This document shows, in pieces, positions 35,852 to 42,520 of a stretch of 64,000 nucleotides of DNA. Position numbers and translations under genes: made by a program. The notes beneath the pieces are model-generated. The model ran no database searches, was not told where the DNA came from, and saw nothing but the letters and a program-made list of their open reading frames with translations. Positions within the stretch are counted from its first letter, which is position 1, and each line of letters starts with the position of its first letter. Source of the stretch: Vulcanimicrobiota bacterium. GTDB taxonomy: Bacteria; Vulcanimicrobiota; Xenobia; Xenobiales; JADMJV01. The stretch covers positions 129,312-193,311 of the forward strand of contig JAHBVR010000005.1 in assembly GCA_019637395.1 (NCBI GenBank), written 5' to 3'.

Positions 35852-36672
35852 TTCCAGGCTGTCAGGCCTATGGTTACAAAGCCCAGGGCATTGACCAGAC
35901 CATGATAGGGAATCATCCAGGCCAGTTCCAGGTGGTTGAGGGGAAACCAGCGGCCCCAGGCGTAGTCCAGAGCCAGGCCCATGGTCAGCAAAGAGCACAG
36001 GGCCGACACGGTCAGGACCGGGTTTGGGGAGCCGCGAACCAGCCACAACAGGCTGATTCCCGAAGTGGCTGTGACCTGGGCCGTCACTCCCAGGCATTCG
36101 ACCAGGGTGACACGGCCGAGATAATGGCTGAGCGTGATTCCCAAGGCCACAAAGGCCGGGCTGATCCAGAGCAGGCGGATGAGCCACCGGCCCGACTGGC
36201 CCAGTTGGCTTTGGGCCTGACTGGCCCAGACCATGGCTCCTAAGGTGACGTAGCAGAAGTGGTCGGCCGTCAGTAAGGTCATGAGCGGGTCAAAGCCCAT
36301 CAGTCCGTGTTGCCAGGCCGAGGCTACCGCCCAGATTCCGCCAATCGGCGCATACAGAAAAGCCAGTTTGAGGGTCGCGTCACCGGGACGGCGCAGGACC
36401 TGAACGGCCATGGCCAGGGTGGCGGCCAGCCAGAGGGCGCTGGCGAAGGTCAGCCAGTTCCCTTCGAAATAGTAGCCCAACAGCATGAAAAGGCTGGTTA
36501 ACGCCAAGGCTACTTGTAGTCGCGGATAATGCCCGGCCAGGCGCAGAGCCAGCGGAGCCACCAGGCTCACTCCCCAGAGCAGGAGCCATTGAGCGCACTG
36601 CAGGCTGGCCGGATGGGGTAGGCCTTTGAGAGCCAGCGCGGCCAGCGGAGGCAGCAGGCCGAGGGCATTCAA
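35836..36672 (-). CDS. YndJ-like integral membrane protein
   Basis: 278 residues with about 8 membrane helices. The start is probably TTG 36672, overlapping the stop of the upstream 111-residue gene (TTGA); the longer frame upstream runs through that gene and is not real. Patterns shared with YndJ-type proteins are [18 protein letters not shown] in the middle and [20 protein letters not shown] near the end, where His and Asn sit in or near membrane segments. The function of the family is unknown. It forms a two-gene minus-strand operon with 36669-37004. Confidence 0.72.
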   Translation of the reverse strand: MNALGLLPPLAALALKGLPHPASLQCAQWLLLWGVSLVAPLALRLAGHYPRLQVALALTSLFMLLGYYFEGNWLTFASALWLAATLAMAVQVLRRPGDATLKLAFLYAPIGGIWAVASAWQHGLMGFDPLMTLLTADHFCYVTLGAMVWASQAQSQLGQSGRWLIRLLWISPAFVALGITLSHYLGRVTLVECLGVTAQVTATSGISLLWLVRGSPNPVLTVSALCSLLTMGLALDYAWGRWFPLNHLELAWMIPYHGLVNALGFVTIGLTAWNYRAT

Positions 36673-37004
36673 AACTGATACCCCATCTTGATCAGTTTGT
36701 GTTCGAACCACCAGTGGAAAGCAAAGGCCGGGGCCAGGATGATGAGCAAGATCAAGAAGCCCGTCGGGGTGAGTTGACGGGTCTCCGGATTGCGGAAACG
36801 AGGACTTTCGACGGCGGGCCCGGCTGCCACCATGGCCAGGCCGCCCAGAATGGTGGCGATCGACAGCACGACCCCCTTCATATGTAGGGAAAGGCTGGGA
36901 GAGCCGGCCCGGGCCTGTTGCCAGACGTCGTAGATGGTCAATTTGGCCAGGAAGGCGCCGATGGCCGTCAGGACCAACCCACCCAAACGTGGATACTGTC
37001 GCAT
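36669..37004 (-). CDS. Small membrane protein, three predicted helices
   Basis: 111 residues. Three hydrophobic segments are visible: LGGLVLTAIGAFLAKL (about 7-22), GVVLSIATILGGLAMVAAG (about 44-62) and GFLILLIILAPAFAFHWWF (about 82-100). The polar loop between segments 2 and 3 contains FRNPETRQLTPTG, and the C-terminus is basic with two aromatic residues (KMGYQF). No family is recognised. It is translationally coupled to the YndJ-like gene by a TTGA overlap. The start ATG 37004 is 54 bases from the divergent NlpC/P60-like gene, so a shared promoter region is likely. Confidence 0.65.
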   Translation of the reverse strand: MRQYPRLGGLVLTAIGAFLAKLTIYDVWQQARAGSPSLSLHMKGVVLSIATILGGLAMVAAGPAVESPRFRNPETRQLTPTGFLILLIILAPAFAFHWWFEHKLIKMGYQF

Positions 37005-37058
37005 CGCTGGCTATTGGCCATTGGAGGGCGCTCCCCTCCGGAGCGGGAATGGTCCTCG

Positions 37059-37859
37059 ATGTTCCGCCACCTGTTCTGTGTTGGCTTGCTCCTCTCGGTG
37101 GCCTGGGCTGAAGCGCCCTTCTACCTGTCGTCTCGGCAACTGGCCGGCGGAGTCCATCATCAGCGCCATCTGGAGCTGCTGGCTGGCAACACCGTCGGTT
37201 ATAATGCTTACGTTCTGCAGGCCATCGACAAAGTGCAGGCCAGCGCACCCGACGGGGGCGGCTATTTTATCGGGGTCAAAGCCGTGCCGGCCGAGTCTCC
37301 CATCGGCTACGGGCTGCGGTTATTGGGAGCGCCGCTGCTGACACCCCCGCGCACCACCAGCTACTGCTCCGGGTCCAGCTACACCGTGCTGATCGAGGCT
37401 CTGAATGCCATTTTCCCGGGCCGCCAGCTCGACGCCCGGCGACTGGAACTGATGCGCATGCAGGAACCCGACGGCGGCCGCCGCGAGGATCGGGTCAAAG
37501 CCTGGGGTTGGTGGAACGCCGATGGTTACGGCAGCCAATTTTGCCTGGTCCAGTACCTGGGGCTGGGAGAGGAAGTGGCGCCGCGCGACGCCTTGCCCGG
37601 AGACTTCGTCAACATCAGCTGGAAAAGCGGCTTGGGACACAGCGTGGTTTTTCTCGGTTACAGCCGCAATACCCGGGATGAGCCGCAGGTCTCTTTTTTC
37701 TCCAGCCAGGCCAGCACCAAGGGTCTGGCCGATCATACGGTTTCCGCCGAGACGATTGCCGATGTAAAATTCGTGCGCCTGACCTATCCCGAACGGCTTT
37801 TCACTTTTGAGCCGGGCCCGGTCCGCGAGCAGGTGATCAAGGACCACCTGGACTTCTAA
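37059..37859 (+). CDS. Secreted NlpC/P60- or CHAP-like cysteine amidase (putative)
   Basis: 266 residues from ATG 37059, which gives a clean signal peptide (RHLFCVGLLLSVAWAEA). A papain-like amidase arrangement is suggested by Cys103 in TTSYCSGSSYTVL and His194 in the strand GHSVVFLGYS, preceded by the typical turn PGDFVNISWK. The N-terminal part includes NTVGYNAYVLQAIDKV and GGGYFIGVKAVPAESPIGYG. In this family the enzymes cut or modify peptidoglycan or other envelope substrates. The catalytic assignment is by pattern and no third residue is firmly identified. The 3' end overlaps the MarR-type gene by 4 bases on the opposite strand. Confidence 0.65.
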   Translation: MFRHLFCVGLLLSVAWAEAPFYLSSRQLAGGVHHQRHLELLAGNTVGYNAYVLQAIDKVQASAPDGGGYFIGVKAVPAESPIGYGLRLLGAPLLTPPRTTSYCSGSSYTVLIEALNAIFPGRQLDARRLELMRMQEPDGGRREDRVKAWGWWNADGYGSQFCLVQYLGLGEEVAPRDALPGDFVNISWKSGLGHSVVFLGYSRNTRDEPQVSFFSSQASTKGLADHTVSAETIADVKFVRLTYPERLFTFEPGPVREQVIKDHLDF

Positions 37860-38329
37860 TCCCAGACTTCTTGGGATTCCAGGCCGCGGTCGGGAATTTT
37901 CATGAGGCGGCGACAGATCTGGCGCAAAAATTCGCGGTCAGGAGCATCAAGGGTGTGCCCCAGCCAGTGTTCGACGCAGGCCCGGTAGGTAGGCCAGGCC
38001 CGGCGCACCGCTTCGCGTCCCGGCTCATTGAGGTGGGCGTTGATGCCGCGGCCGTCCAGCGGGGACCGATCACGGCGCAGCAGACCGTCTTTTTCCAGAC
38101 GGTCCACCATGCGGGTCAGGCCACTGCGTGAGAGACCGACGCGATCCGCCAGGTCGCTCAGACGAAGTTGCTGGCCTTCGGCCTGCATGAGTGCCACCAG
38201 TACTTCGTAACTGCGGTAGCCCAGCACTCCGGCTTTATCGAATTCGTGCTCGACCTGAAGCAGGATCTGCGTCTGCAAACGCATGAGCAAGTTCCAGGTC
38301 TCGATTTGTTCCCGCGTGGAGGGGTCCAA
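37856..38329 (-). CDS. MarR-family transcriptional regulator
   Basis: 157 residues from TTG 38329. The winged-helix core is typical: EVLVALMQAEGQQLRLSDLADRVGLSRSGLTRMVDRLEKDGLLRRDRSPLDGRGINAHLNEPGREAV, read in pieces at about residues 42-108, with recognition helix SRSGLTRMVDRLE and the wing D-x-R-G-x-x-x-x-L-x-x-x-G. MarR dimers repress nearby genes and release DNA on ligand binding. Seven bases upstream is the stop of a small likely gene (38336-38476), so it may be the second gene of an operon. Confidence 0.92.
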   Translation of the reverse strand: MDPSTREQIETWNLLMRLQTQILLQVEHEFDKAGVLGYRSYEVLVALMQAEGQQLRLSDLADRVGLSRSGLTRMVDRLEKDGLLRRDRSPLDGRGINAHLNEPGREAVRRAWPTYRACVEHWLGHTLDAPDREFLRQICRRLMKIPDRGLESQEVWD

Positions 38330-38335
38330 GGAGGC

Positions 38336-38476
38336 TTACGCAGGATCCTCTTCACCTAAAACCCACTGATGGTTCAGCATCAACTGGGCCAGCAGGCGCA
38401 GGCATTCGGCGGGATTGTGATTGTCTTGTTCCCGCCCGGGGTTGTGGGGGAGATCATGGTGTGTGAAAGTGTACAA
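38336..38476 (-). CDS. Small hypothetical protein upstream of the MarR gene
   Basis: A 46-residue reading frame starting at TTG 38476. The support is a perfect AGGAGG (38487-38492) 10 bases upstream, a stop 7 bases before the marR start, and a protein-like helix (AECLRLLAQLMLNHQWVLGEED). The N-terminal half is His/Asn-rich (FTHHDLPHNPGREQDNHN) and could bind metal. Six-residue identity to a known family is not recognised. It could be a leader peptide or a small partner of the regulator. Confidence 0.45.
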   Translation of the reverse strand: MYTFTHHDLPHNPGREQDNHNPAECLRLLAQLMLNHQWVLGEEDPA

Positions 38477-38595
38477 TGGTAAATCGCCTCCTCAGGATTT
38501 TCTTTTCCCTCTCGGGGGATGTTTATCTAGCAACGTTTCGTTAACGTTTGGCTGCGCTTGCGTTAACAATTTGCGACGCGATTTTTCCAGGATTT

Positions 38596-38898
38596 TTAGA
38601 GAAAGCTCAGCGGACCCGGCTGCCACTGGTATTTTTTCAGACTGATGCGGCCGCTTTGCGTGACGACTCCTTCGCCCCGCAGCAACTCGAGCTGCCTTTG
38701 CGGAGGGTCGACGCGCACGCTGCCGCCCGCTCCCAGGACACGATGCCAGGGGACGTCCTGGGGACAGTCTCGCAGAGCGTGGCCCACGTGACGTGCCCGG
38801 CGTGGATAGCCGGCCAGCGCGGCTACCTGACCGTAGGTTACCACTTGACCGGGGGGCACTGCTCGGATGATGTCGAGCACACGATCGGCAAAATTCAT
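38596..38898 (-). CDS. Alkyltransferase-like protein (ATL), MGMT DNA-binding fold
   Basis: 100 residues from ATG 38898 (TTG 38904 is also possible). It has the O6-alkylguanine alkyltransferase C-terminal fold: VLDIIRAVPPGQVVTYGQVAALAGYPRRARHVGHAL in its first half, including the Tyr and the DNA-binding Arg finger (RARHVGHAL), then the active-site motif as PWHRVL, where the acceptor Cys of PCHRV is Trp. That replacement defines ATL proteins. They bind O6-alkylguanine but do not transfer the alkyl group, and they route the lesion to nucleotide excision repair. It stands alone in a region of about 120 bases on either side. Confidence 0.92.
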   Translation of the reverse strand: MNFADRVLDIIRAVPPGQVVTYGQVAALAGYPRRARHVGHALRDCPQDVPWHRVLGAGGSVRVDPPQRQLELLRGEGVVTQSGRISLKKYQWQPGPLSFL

Positions 38899-38959
38899 GC
38901 ACAAGTGTTATACCATTTCGCTTCAGGGATATTTCAAGGGTCTGTGGCTTGATAGGTGT

Positions 38960-40012
38960 ATGCAAATCACCTCCCTTTTCAAGACTCCGGTCGCCGCCGC
39001 CCTCAACCAGCGCAAAACGGCCGCCGAAATCTGTGACCAACTGGGTCCTGGCGTCGAACCGCTGCCCGCCATCATCCAGCCCGAACTGGCCCTGGAGTTG
39101 CAGGCGCCTACTCTAAGGCGCCCGGTACTGCTGGTGCATGGCCTGGCTCAGCAAGCCGACACCTGGGTGAATATGAAGAACTACCTTTGCTCGAATCCTG
39201 AGAATCATTATGGCGGCGTCTACCGGCCGGGTCAGGAAATCGAATTTTATACTCAGCAGATGGCCAACTCTTGGGAGGGCAAAGTGTTTGTGCTCAACCT
39301 CTCCAACAATCTGGCCTCGCCGGCCGATACCGGCAAAGAAGTTTCCGAGGCTATTTCTAAGATTCGCGGCGCTACCGGCGCTGGCCAGATCGACGTCGTT
39401 ACCCACAGTATGGGCGCTTTCCAGGCCCGCCAGGCTTTGCAAGACGGTGAAGACGGCATGGCCAACCTGGTTATGATTTCCCCACCCAATCAGGGAGCCT
39501 ACGGCGCTGATTTGCTGCTCAAGGCCGACAAGCTGGGCCTGGGCCGTTATCCCGAGAACGGCGCACTGGAAGCTTTGCGTGCCGACGGCGAGTACGTGGA
39601 GGGTTTGAATGCGACCTGGGCCGAGGACCGCCAGCGTCTGCATTCGGCCACCATTATTACCGGTGTCGGACTGCCCACCCCCGACCGCACCTGGAAGCTG
39701 GCCTCCAACGGCGATGGCATGGTCGCCCTGGAACGGGCTCAACTCGAAGACACCCCGATGTATGTGGCCGCCGACAACGGCCTGCCGGCCGGCGACCCGA
39801 ATTTCCGGGATTTCCAGATGTTCCGCTATAACCACCTGCAGATTGTCAGCGAAGCCGAGGTTTATCAAAAAGTCGGACAGATCATCAGCCAGCCGCTGCA
39901 CAAGGCCCCCGCCGATTCATGGGGCGAGCAGATGTGTCTCAGCGAAGTCGACGCCAGCTTTGCTCGGCCTGCCCCGGTCGAGTGGGACTCGCGCCAGGGG
40001 AGCCTGTTCTAA
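38960..40012 (+). CDS. Alpha/beta-hydrolase, lipase-like, with signal-less leader
   Basis: 350 residues from ATG 38960 (MQITSLFKTPVAAAL); upstream in-frame sequence has no good start. The lipase core shows RRPVLLVHGLAQQADTW (oxyanion HG, about residues 54-70), the nucleophile Ser150 in VVTHSMGAFQAR (G-x-S-x-G replaced by T-x-S-x-G), SNGDGMV carrying the probable acid Asp, and NHLQIV giving the probable His. It resembles bacterial lipases of the PGAP1/LipA class that act outside the cell. There is no Sec signal peptide, only the short leader. The first gene of a possible leader-protein pair, it is followed after 95 bases by a CARDB gene. Confidence 0.8.
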   Translation: MQITSLFKTPVAAALNQRKTAAEICDQLGPGVEPLPAIIQPELALELQAPTLRRPVLLVHGLAQQADTWVNMKNYLCSNPENHYGGVYRPGQEIEFYTQQMANSWEGKVFVLNLSNNLASPADTGKEVSEAISKIRGATGAGQIDVVTHSMGAFQARQALQDGEDGMANLVMISPPNQGAYGADLLLKADKLGLGRYPENGALEALRADGEYVEGLNATWAEDRQRLHSATIITGVGLPTPDRTWKLASNGDGMVALERAQLEDTPMYVAADNGLPAGDPNFRDFQMFRYNHLQIVSEAEVYQKVGQIISQPLHKAPADSWGEQMCLSEVDASFARPAPVEWDSRQGSLF

Positions 40013-40107
40013 AGGTAACATCGTTTTAGCCAACTCCCCGCCTCCGCCATCTATACTCTGTTTACACACAGATAGAAGAGAACGTGCAGAAGAGGGAACC
40101 CAAAAAG

Positions 40108-40554
40108 ATGACCATTCAACCGACTTTGGCGCGGCCTTTCACTTCGCGCCCAACCCAACCCGCCCACGGACCTGATCTGATTGTCGAGGACGTCATTCCC
40201 AGCAACGCCTTTCCGTATGGCGGAGATAAAGTCACTTTCGACGTGATTGTCAAGAATCAAGGGGACCAGGCCGCCGGCGCCTTCCAGGTGCGCCTGACCG
40301 CCGAGCAGTTGGACAAGACCGTGCGCGGGCAGGGCCTGGCCGCGGGTGCTTCGTTGACCTTCCGCCAAATCGGACCCCTCTATACCCACGCCGGCCAGCA
40401 GTTGATCTGGGTGGACACCAATGTCGACACCCGCAACGAGGTGGCCGAAAGTCGCGAAGACAATAACTTCCTGACCACAACTTTGAGCGTGCAGGACCCT
40501 TTCCCGCCACCGCCCGGACCGCCCGGGGGTCCTAATCCGCCCTTTCCGCACTAA
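40108..40554 (+). CDS. CARDB-domain protein with signal-less leader
   Basis: 148 residues from ATG 40108 (MTIQPTLARPFTSRPTQP); GTG 40084 is a less likely alternative. The centre is a CARDB (cell adhesion-related, Ig-like) domain: PDLIVEDVIPSNAFPYGGDKVTFDVIVKNQGDQAAG read in pieces, then the typical close WVDTNVDTRNEVAESREDNNF (about residues 105-125). The tail is Pro/Gly-rich. CARDB domains are normally found outside the cell, yet no Sec signal is present. A -10-like TATACT (40052-40057) and a 13-base string TACTCTGTTTACA (40054-40066), which recurs upstream of 58585, lie in the 5' region. Confidence 0.8.
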   Translation: MTIQPTLARPFTSRPTQPAHGPDLIVEDVIPSNAFPYGGDKVTFDVIVKNQGDQAAGAFQVRLTAEQLDKTVRGQGLAAGASLTFRQIGPLYTHAGQQLIWVDTNVDTRNEVAESREDNNFLTTTLSVQDPFPPPPGPPGGPNPPFPH

Positions 40555-40572
40555 GGGAACTTTTGTTTTCTG

Positions 40573-40601
40573 GTGACAATTGAATCCCTTGTTGCTACAC
40601 T
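40573..40601 (+). promoter_or_regulatory. Promoter of the tmRNA gene
   Basis: A -35 box GTGACA (40573-40578), a 17-base spacer and a -10 box TACACT (40596-40601). This is a good sigma70-type match, ending 12 bases before the mature tmRNA 5' end at 40614. Confidence 0.75.
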
Positions 40602-40613
40602 GGCAATCCGCTT

Positions 40614-40970
40614 GGGGGTGACCGGTTTCGACGGGGAACGACTGGGCCTGAGAGGCGAGTCGAGTTGGCGAAAGCTCGTTAATAAGTCGCAACTTCGTAT
40701 AAACGCCAAGAGACAGCCACAGCTGGCTCTCGCGGCCTAGGCCGCGTGTTCTAGTTCGTTTCGCCGTTAGAGCGAGTTAGAGCATCAAACCATAACGGCT
40801 GCCTATGAGATGATCGGTCTTTGTCGTCTCGGGGAGAAGATAGAAGACATGGCCTGCCGTGATCCCGCTCCGGGGAGCGCTGCAGGGCGAGAGTAAAATC
40901 GGAGCTACACTCGTAGATTCTCAGGTAGGGTCTTTTCCGGACGCGGGTTCAACTCCCGCCACCTCCACCA
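40614..40970 (+). ncRNA. ssrA: Transfer-messenger RNA (tmRNA), one-piece
   Basis: The 5' end GGGGGTG (40614-40620) pairs with CACCTCC before the encoded ACCA 3' end (40970), forming the alanyl acceptor arm. The near-universal 5' block GACCGGTTTCGACGGGG follows, and the 3' T-arm reads GGGTTCAACTCCCGCC. The tag frame ends CTG GCT CTC GCG GCC TAG (stop 40738-40740), giving a C-terminal LALAA. If GCC at 40705 is the resume codon, the encoded tag is AKRQPQLALAA, tagging stalled products for proteolysis. The length of about 357 nt and the single-piece layout are normal. It has its own promoter and terminator. Confidence 0.97.
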
Positions 40971-40973
40971 CCC

Positions 40974-41002
40974 GAGCCGGTCCGCAAGGACCGGCTCTTT
41001 TG
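40974..41002 (+). terminator. Intrinsic terminator of the tmRNA gene
   Basis: A perfect 10-bp stem, GAGCCGGTCC (40974-40983), with loop GCAA and GGACCGGCTC (40988-40997), followed by TTTT. It starts 3 bases after the mature tmRNA 3' end. Confidence 0.9.
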
Positions 41003-41020
41003 CTAGAAGGAAGGGACTTT

Positions 41021-41356
41021 ATGATGAACATCCGCCATCTTCGAGCCGACGGCTACGAGGGGATCTACTTTGAGGACGAGGATGGCAACACGCTCGGCAT
41101 CGAACGCGCCGATGCGTTCGATGAGCAGGACGTGGCCGCGGGAATGAACGCCTACTGCGTCGTCCTTGGCACCGGTCAGTCGGTCTACGGCGGTATCGAC
41201 CACTGGAGGATCGACCGCCCCGGCCATGCCCTGCTTGTGCTCACCCAGGTGGCCGCCGATGAGCTGGGCACCGAATTTGACGCCTTCGAAATTGATGCCG
41301 ACCCTGCGAAACTCGCCACTGCCGATTTGATCGTGCAACGGCTCATCGCGGACTGA
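41021..41356 (+). CDS. Imm10-like immunity protein (orphan)
   Basis: 111 residues from ATG 41021, preceded by AAGGAAGGG. The sequence follows the Imm10 immunity-protein pattern: GIYFEDEDGNTLGIERADAF, then DEQDVAAGMNAYCVVL, GQSVYGGIDHWRI, a strand HALLVLTQVAADELG, and the closing acidic helix FEIDADPAKLA. Imm10 proteins protect against toxins delivered by contact-dependent or polymorphic toxin systems. No toxin gene is adjacent, so it looks like an orphan defence gene. It lies directly after the tmRNA terminator, a position where acquired genes often accumulate. The family call is by eye. Confidence 0.7.
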   Translation: MMNIRHLRADGYEGIYFEDEDGNTLGIERADAFDEQDVAAGMNAYCVVLGTGQSVYGGIDHWRIDRPGHALLVLTQVAADELGTEFDAFEIDADPAKLATADLIVQRLIAD

Positions 41357-41394
41357 CAGTAGGGAGACGGCGGCCGGGGCGGAATTTCATCGTT

Positions 41395-42051
41395 ATGTGG
41401 AAACGACTTCTCTTTTTGGTCCTGGCCGCCCGTTGCGCCTGGGCCGATCCTCTGGCCGACGAAATGCGTGGGCTGTCCGATGTGATTTTCTCCGGCAACG
41501 GAACCGTGGAGATGGTGGAATGGGAGAACTTTACCTTTCAAGTCACTCCCGACATCGAACCGGTGGACATTGCGGCCTTGTTTCGGGACAACAAGGTTCC
41601 CCAGGAACAGCGGGAAATGGCCGAGACGCTTTTCCTGAAAGCCCAGGTGGTAGCCAACCTGGAGCGCGGCGGCAAAACCATGACTCAGTTCCTTGAATCC
41701 AAGGGTTTCACCATGTCCATCTATGAGCACGAATTCAATCCCGCTCTTATGTACTCCAAAGTCGGAGAGCCGAATCGACGCTTTGATTTCGTGCGCCGGG
41801 AGGGAAAACTCAAGCTGGCGCGCGTTTCGCTGCAGCAGCCGTCACAAAACGGTTTCCTTCGGTACCAGCCGGTGGTTGTCCAGGATGTGCTGGTCCACGC
41901 TGCAAAGCGGGAGGCGGCGGGCCAGGCTGTGGGCGGCCAGCAGGCGGTCGAAGGGGTCACGCGTCCAGGCCAGCTCCAGGGAGGACAGAATCAGCGCATG
42001 AGAGGGAATATCATCCAGGAGGAATCGCGGATCCTGGCTGAGGAGCGGTAG
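41395..42051 (+). CDS. Secreted hypothetical protein; 3' part antisense to a toxin gene
   Basis: 218 residues as read. The signal peptide is clear (KRLLFLVLAARCAWADP). Residues about 19-148 look like a normal folded domain (DVIFSGNGTVEMVEWENFTF, EQREMAETLFLKAQVVANL, KTMTQFLESKGF). From about residue 149 onward the frame runs across the end of the vapC gene on the other strand (41842-42225) and turns Gln/Gly/Ala/Arg-rich, as antisense frames do. The natural 3' end may therefore have been replaced when the toxin-antitoxin pair arrived, giving a truncated or chimeric protein. Function is not recognised. Confidence 0.55.
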   Translation: MWKRLLFLVLAARCAWADPLADEMRGLSDVIFSGNGTVEMVEWENFTFQVTPDIEPVDIAALFRDNKVPQEQREMAETLFLKAQVVANLERGGKTMTQFLESKGFTMSIYEHEFNPALMYSKVGEPNRRFDFVRREGKLKLARVSLQQPSQNGFLRYQPVVVQDVLVHAAKREAAGQAVGGQQAVEGVTRPGQLQGGQNQRMRGNIIQEESRILAEER

Positions 42052-42225
42052 AAAGGCCTCGGTATTCAACTGGATTTTTCCGCACTCCGCCAGAAACTGC
42101 ATCTCCAGCAAGGAGATGGGGGAGAGGCCCCAGGGCCGGTAGCGGTCAAGCCAACGATAGGATTTGAGACGAGTGGAGTTCGACAGGATCCAGATGAGGA
42201 AATGGGTGTCGAGGATGCACTTCAC
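41842..42225 (-). CDS. vapC: VapC-type PIN-domain toxin
   Basis: 127 residues from GTG 42225, overlapping the antitoxin stop by four bases (GTGA). PIN-domain marks are MKCILDTHFLIWIL with the first metal-binding Asp at position 6, SPISLLEMQFLAECGKI with the conserved Glu, and TRDPFDRLLAAHSLARR with the third acidic residue, then LCSVDQHI with a fourth. PIN toxins of this class are Mg2+-dependent RNases that cut tRNA or rRNA when not neutralised. It belongs to a two-gene toxin-antitoxin operon. Confidence 0.9.
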   Translation of the reverse strand: MKCILDTHFLIWILSNSTRLKSYRWLDRYRPWGLSPISLLEMQFLAECGKIQLNTEAFLPLLSQDPRFLLDDIPSHALILSSLELAWTRDPFDRLLAAHSLARRLPLCSVDQHILDNHRLVPKETVL

Positions 42226-42467
42226 GGAGTGTCTCGTAGCTTCAGCCCGGAGTCCGGCTCCCAATCCCAGGTCCACCGATCGGCCTCGTCGGGGCTGTCC
42301 ACCAGCAGGATCCCGTGATAATCCGGTATGGAAAGAGGCGCGGTCTCCTCGCAGCAAAGCAGAATGCGCCGGCCATTTCGATCGACAGCCACGGTTTCTC
42401 CAGCGGCGACTTCATCGAGAATCTTAAACCAGTGAGTCCTGGCTTCGCTGGATGTGTAATGTTTCAT
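42222..42467 (-). CDS. Phd/YefM-like antitoxin
   Basis: 81 residues from ATG 42467 (MKHYTSSEARTHWFKILDEV). The N-terminal half follows the Phd/prevent-host-death pattern: S-x-x-E-A-R-x-x-x-x-x-I-L-D-E-V-A-x-G-E-x-V-x-V-x-R-N-G-R. The C-terminal half (PDYHGILLVDSPDEADRW) would wrap the toxin. It is encoded immediately upstream of vapC with a four-base overlap. A perfect palindrome (42467-42485) covers its start codon, so it probably represses its own operon. Confidence 0.85.
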   Translation of the reverse strand: MKHYTSSEARTHWFKILDEVAAGETVAVDRNGRRILLCCEETAPLSIPDYHGILLVDSPDEADRWTWDWEPDSGLKLRDTP

Positions 42468-42485
42468 GTTGTACAATGTACAACA
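42467..42485. promoter_or_regulatory. Operator palindrome of the toxin-antitoxin operon
   Basis: TGTTGTACAATGTACAACA, a perfect 19-bp inverted repeat (9-bp arms, single A centre), overlaps the antitoxin start codon. Autoregulatory operators of Phd-type modules are typically placed here. Confidence 0.75.
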
Positions 42486-42520
42486 TTTGAATCCTGAGTG
42501 TCAAGCAGGCGCAGGTTTCC

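Noticed and set aside
36918-37058. N-terminal extension of the NlpC/P60-like protein
   Set aside because: The extension is antisense to the small membrane-protein gene; ATG 37059 gives a proper signal peptide.
35836-37248. A 470-codon minus-strand frame that includes the YndJ-like protein
   Set aside because: The first about 190 codons cross the 111-residue membrane-protein gene in another frame and look like nonsense; the real start is the TTG that overlaps that gene's stop.
38421-38645. A 74-codon plus-strand frame between marR and the ATL gene
   Set aside because: Cys/Phe-rich nonsense antisense to the small frame with an AGGAGG; no ribosome site of its own.
40614-41356. A tmRNA-linked genomic island with attachment sites
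   Set aside because: No integrase and no second copy of the tmRNA 3' end was found downstream; only the cargo-like gene content remains, so I do not call att sites.
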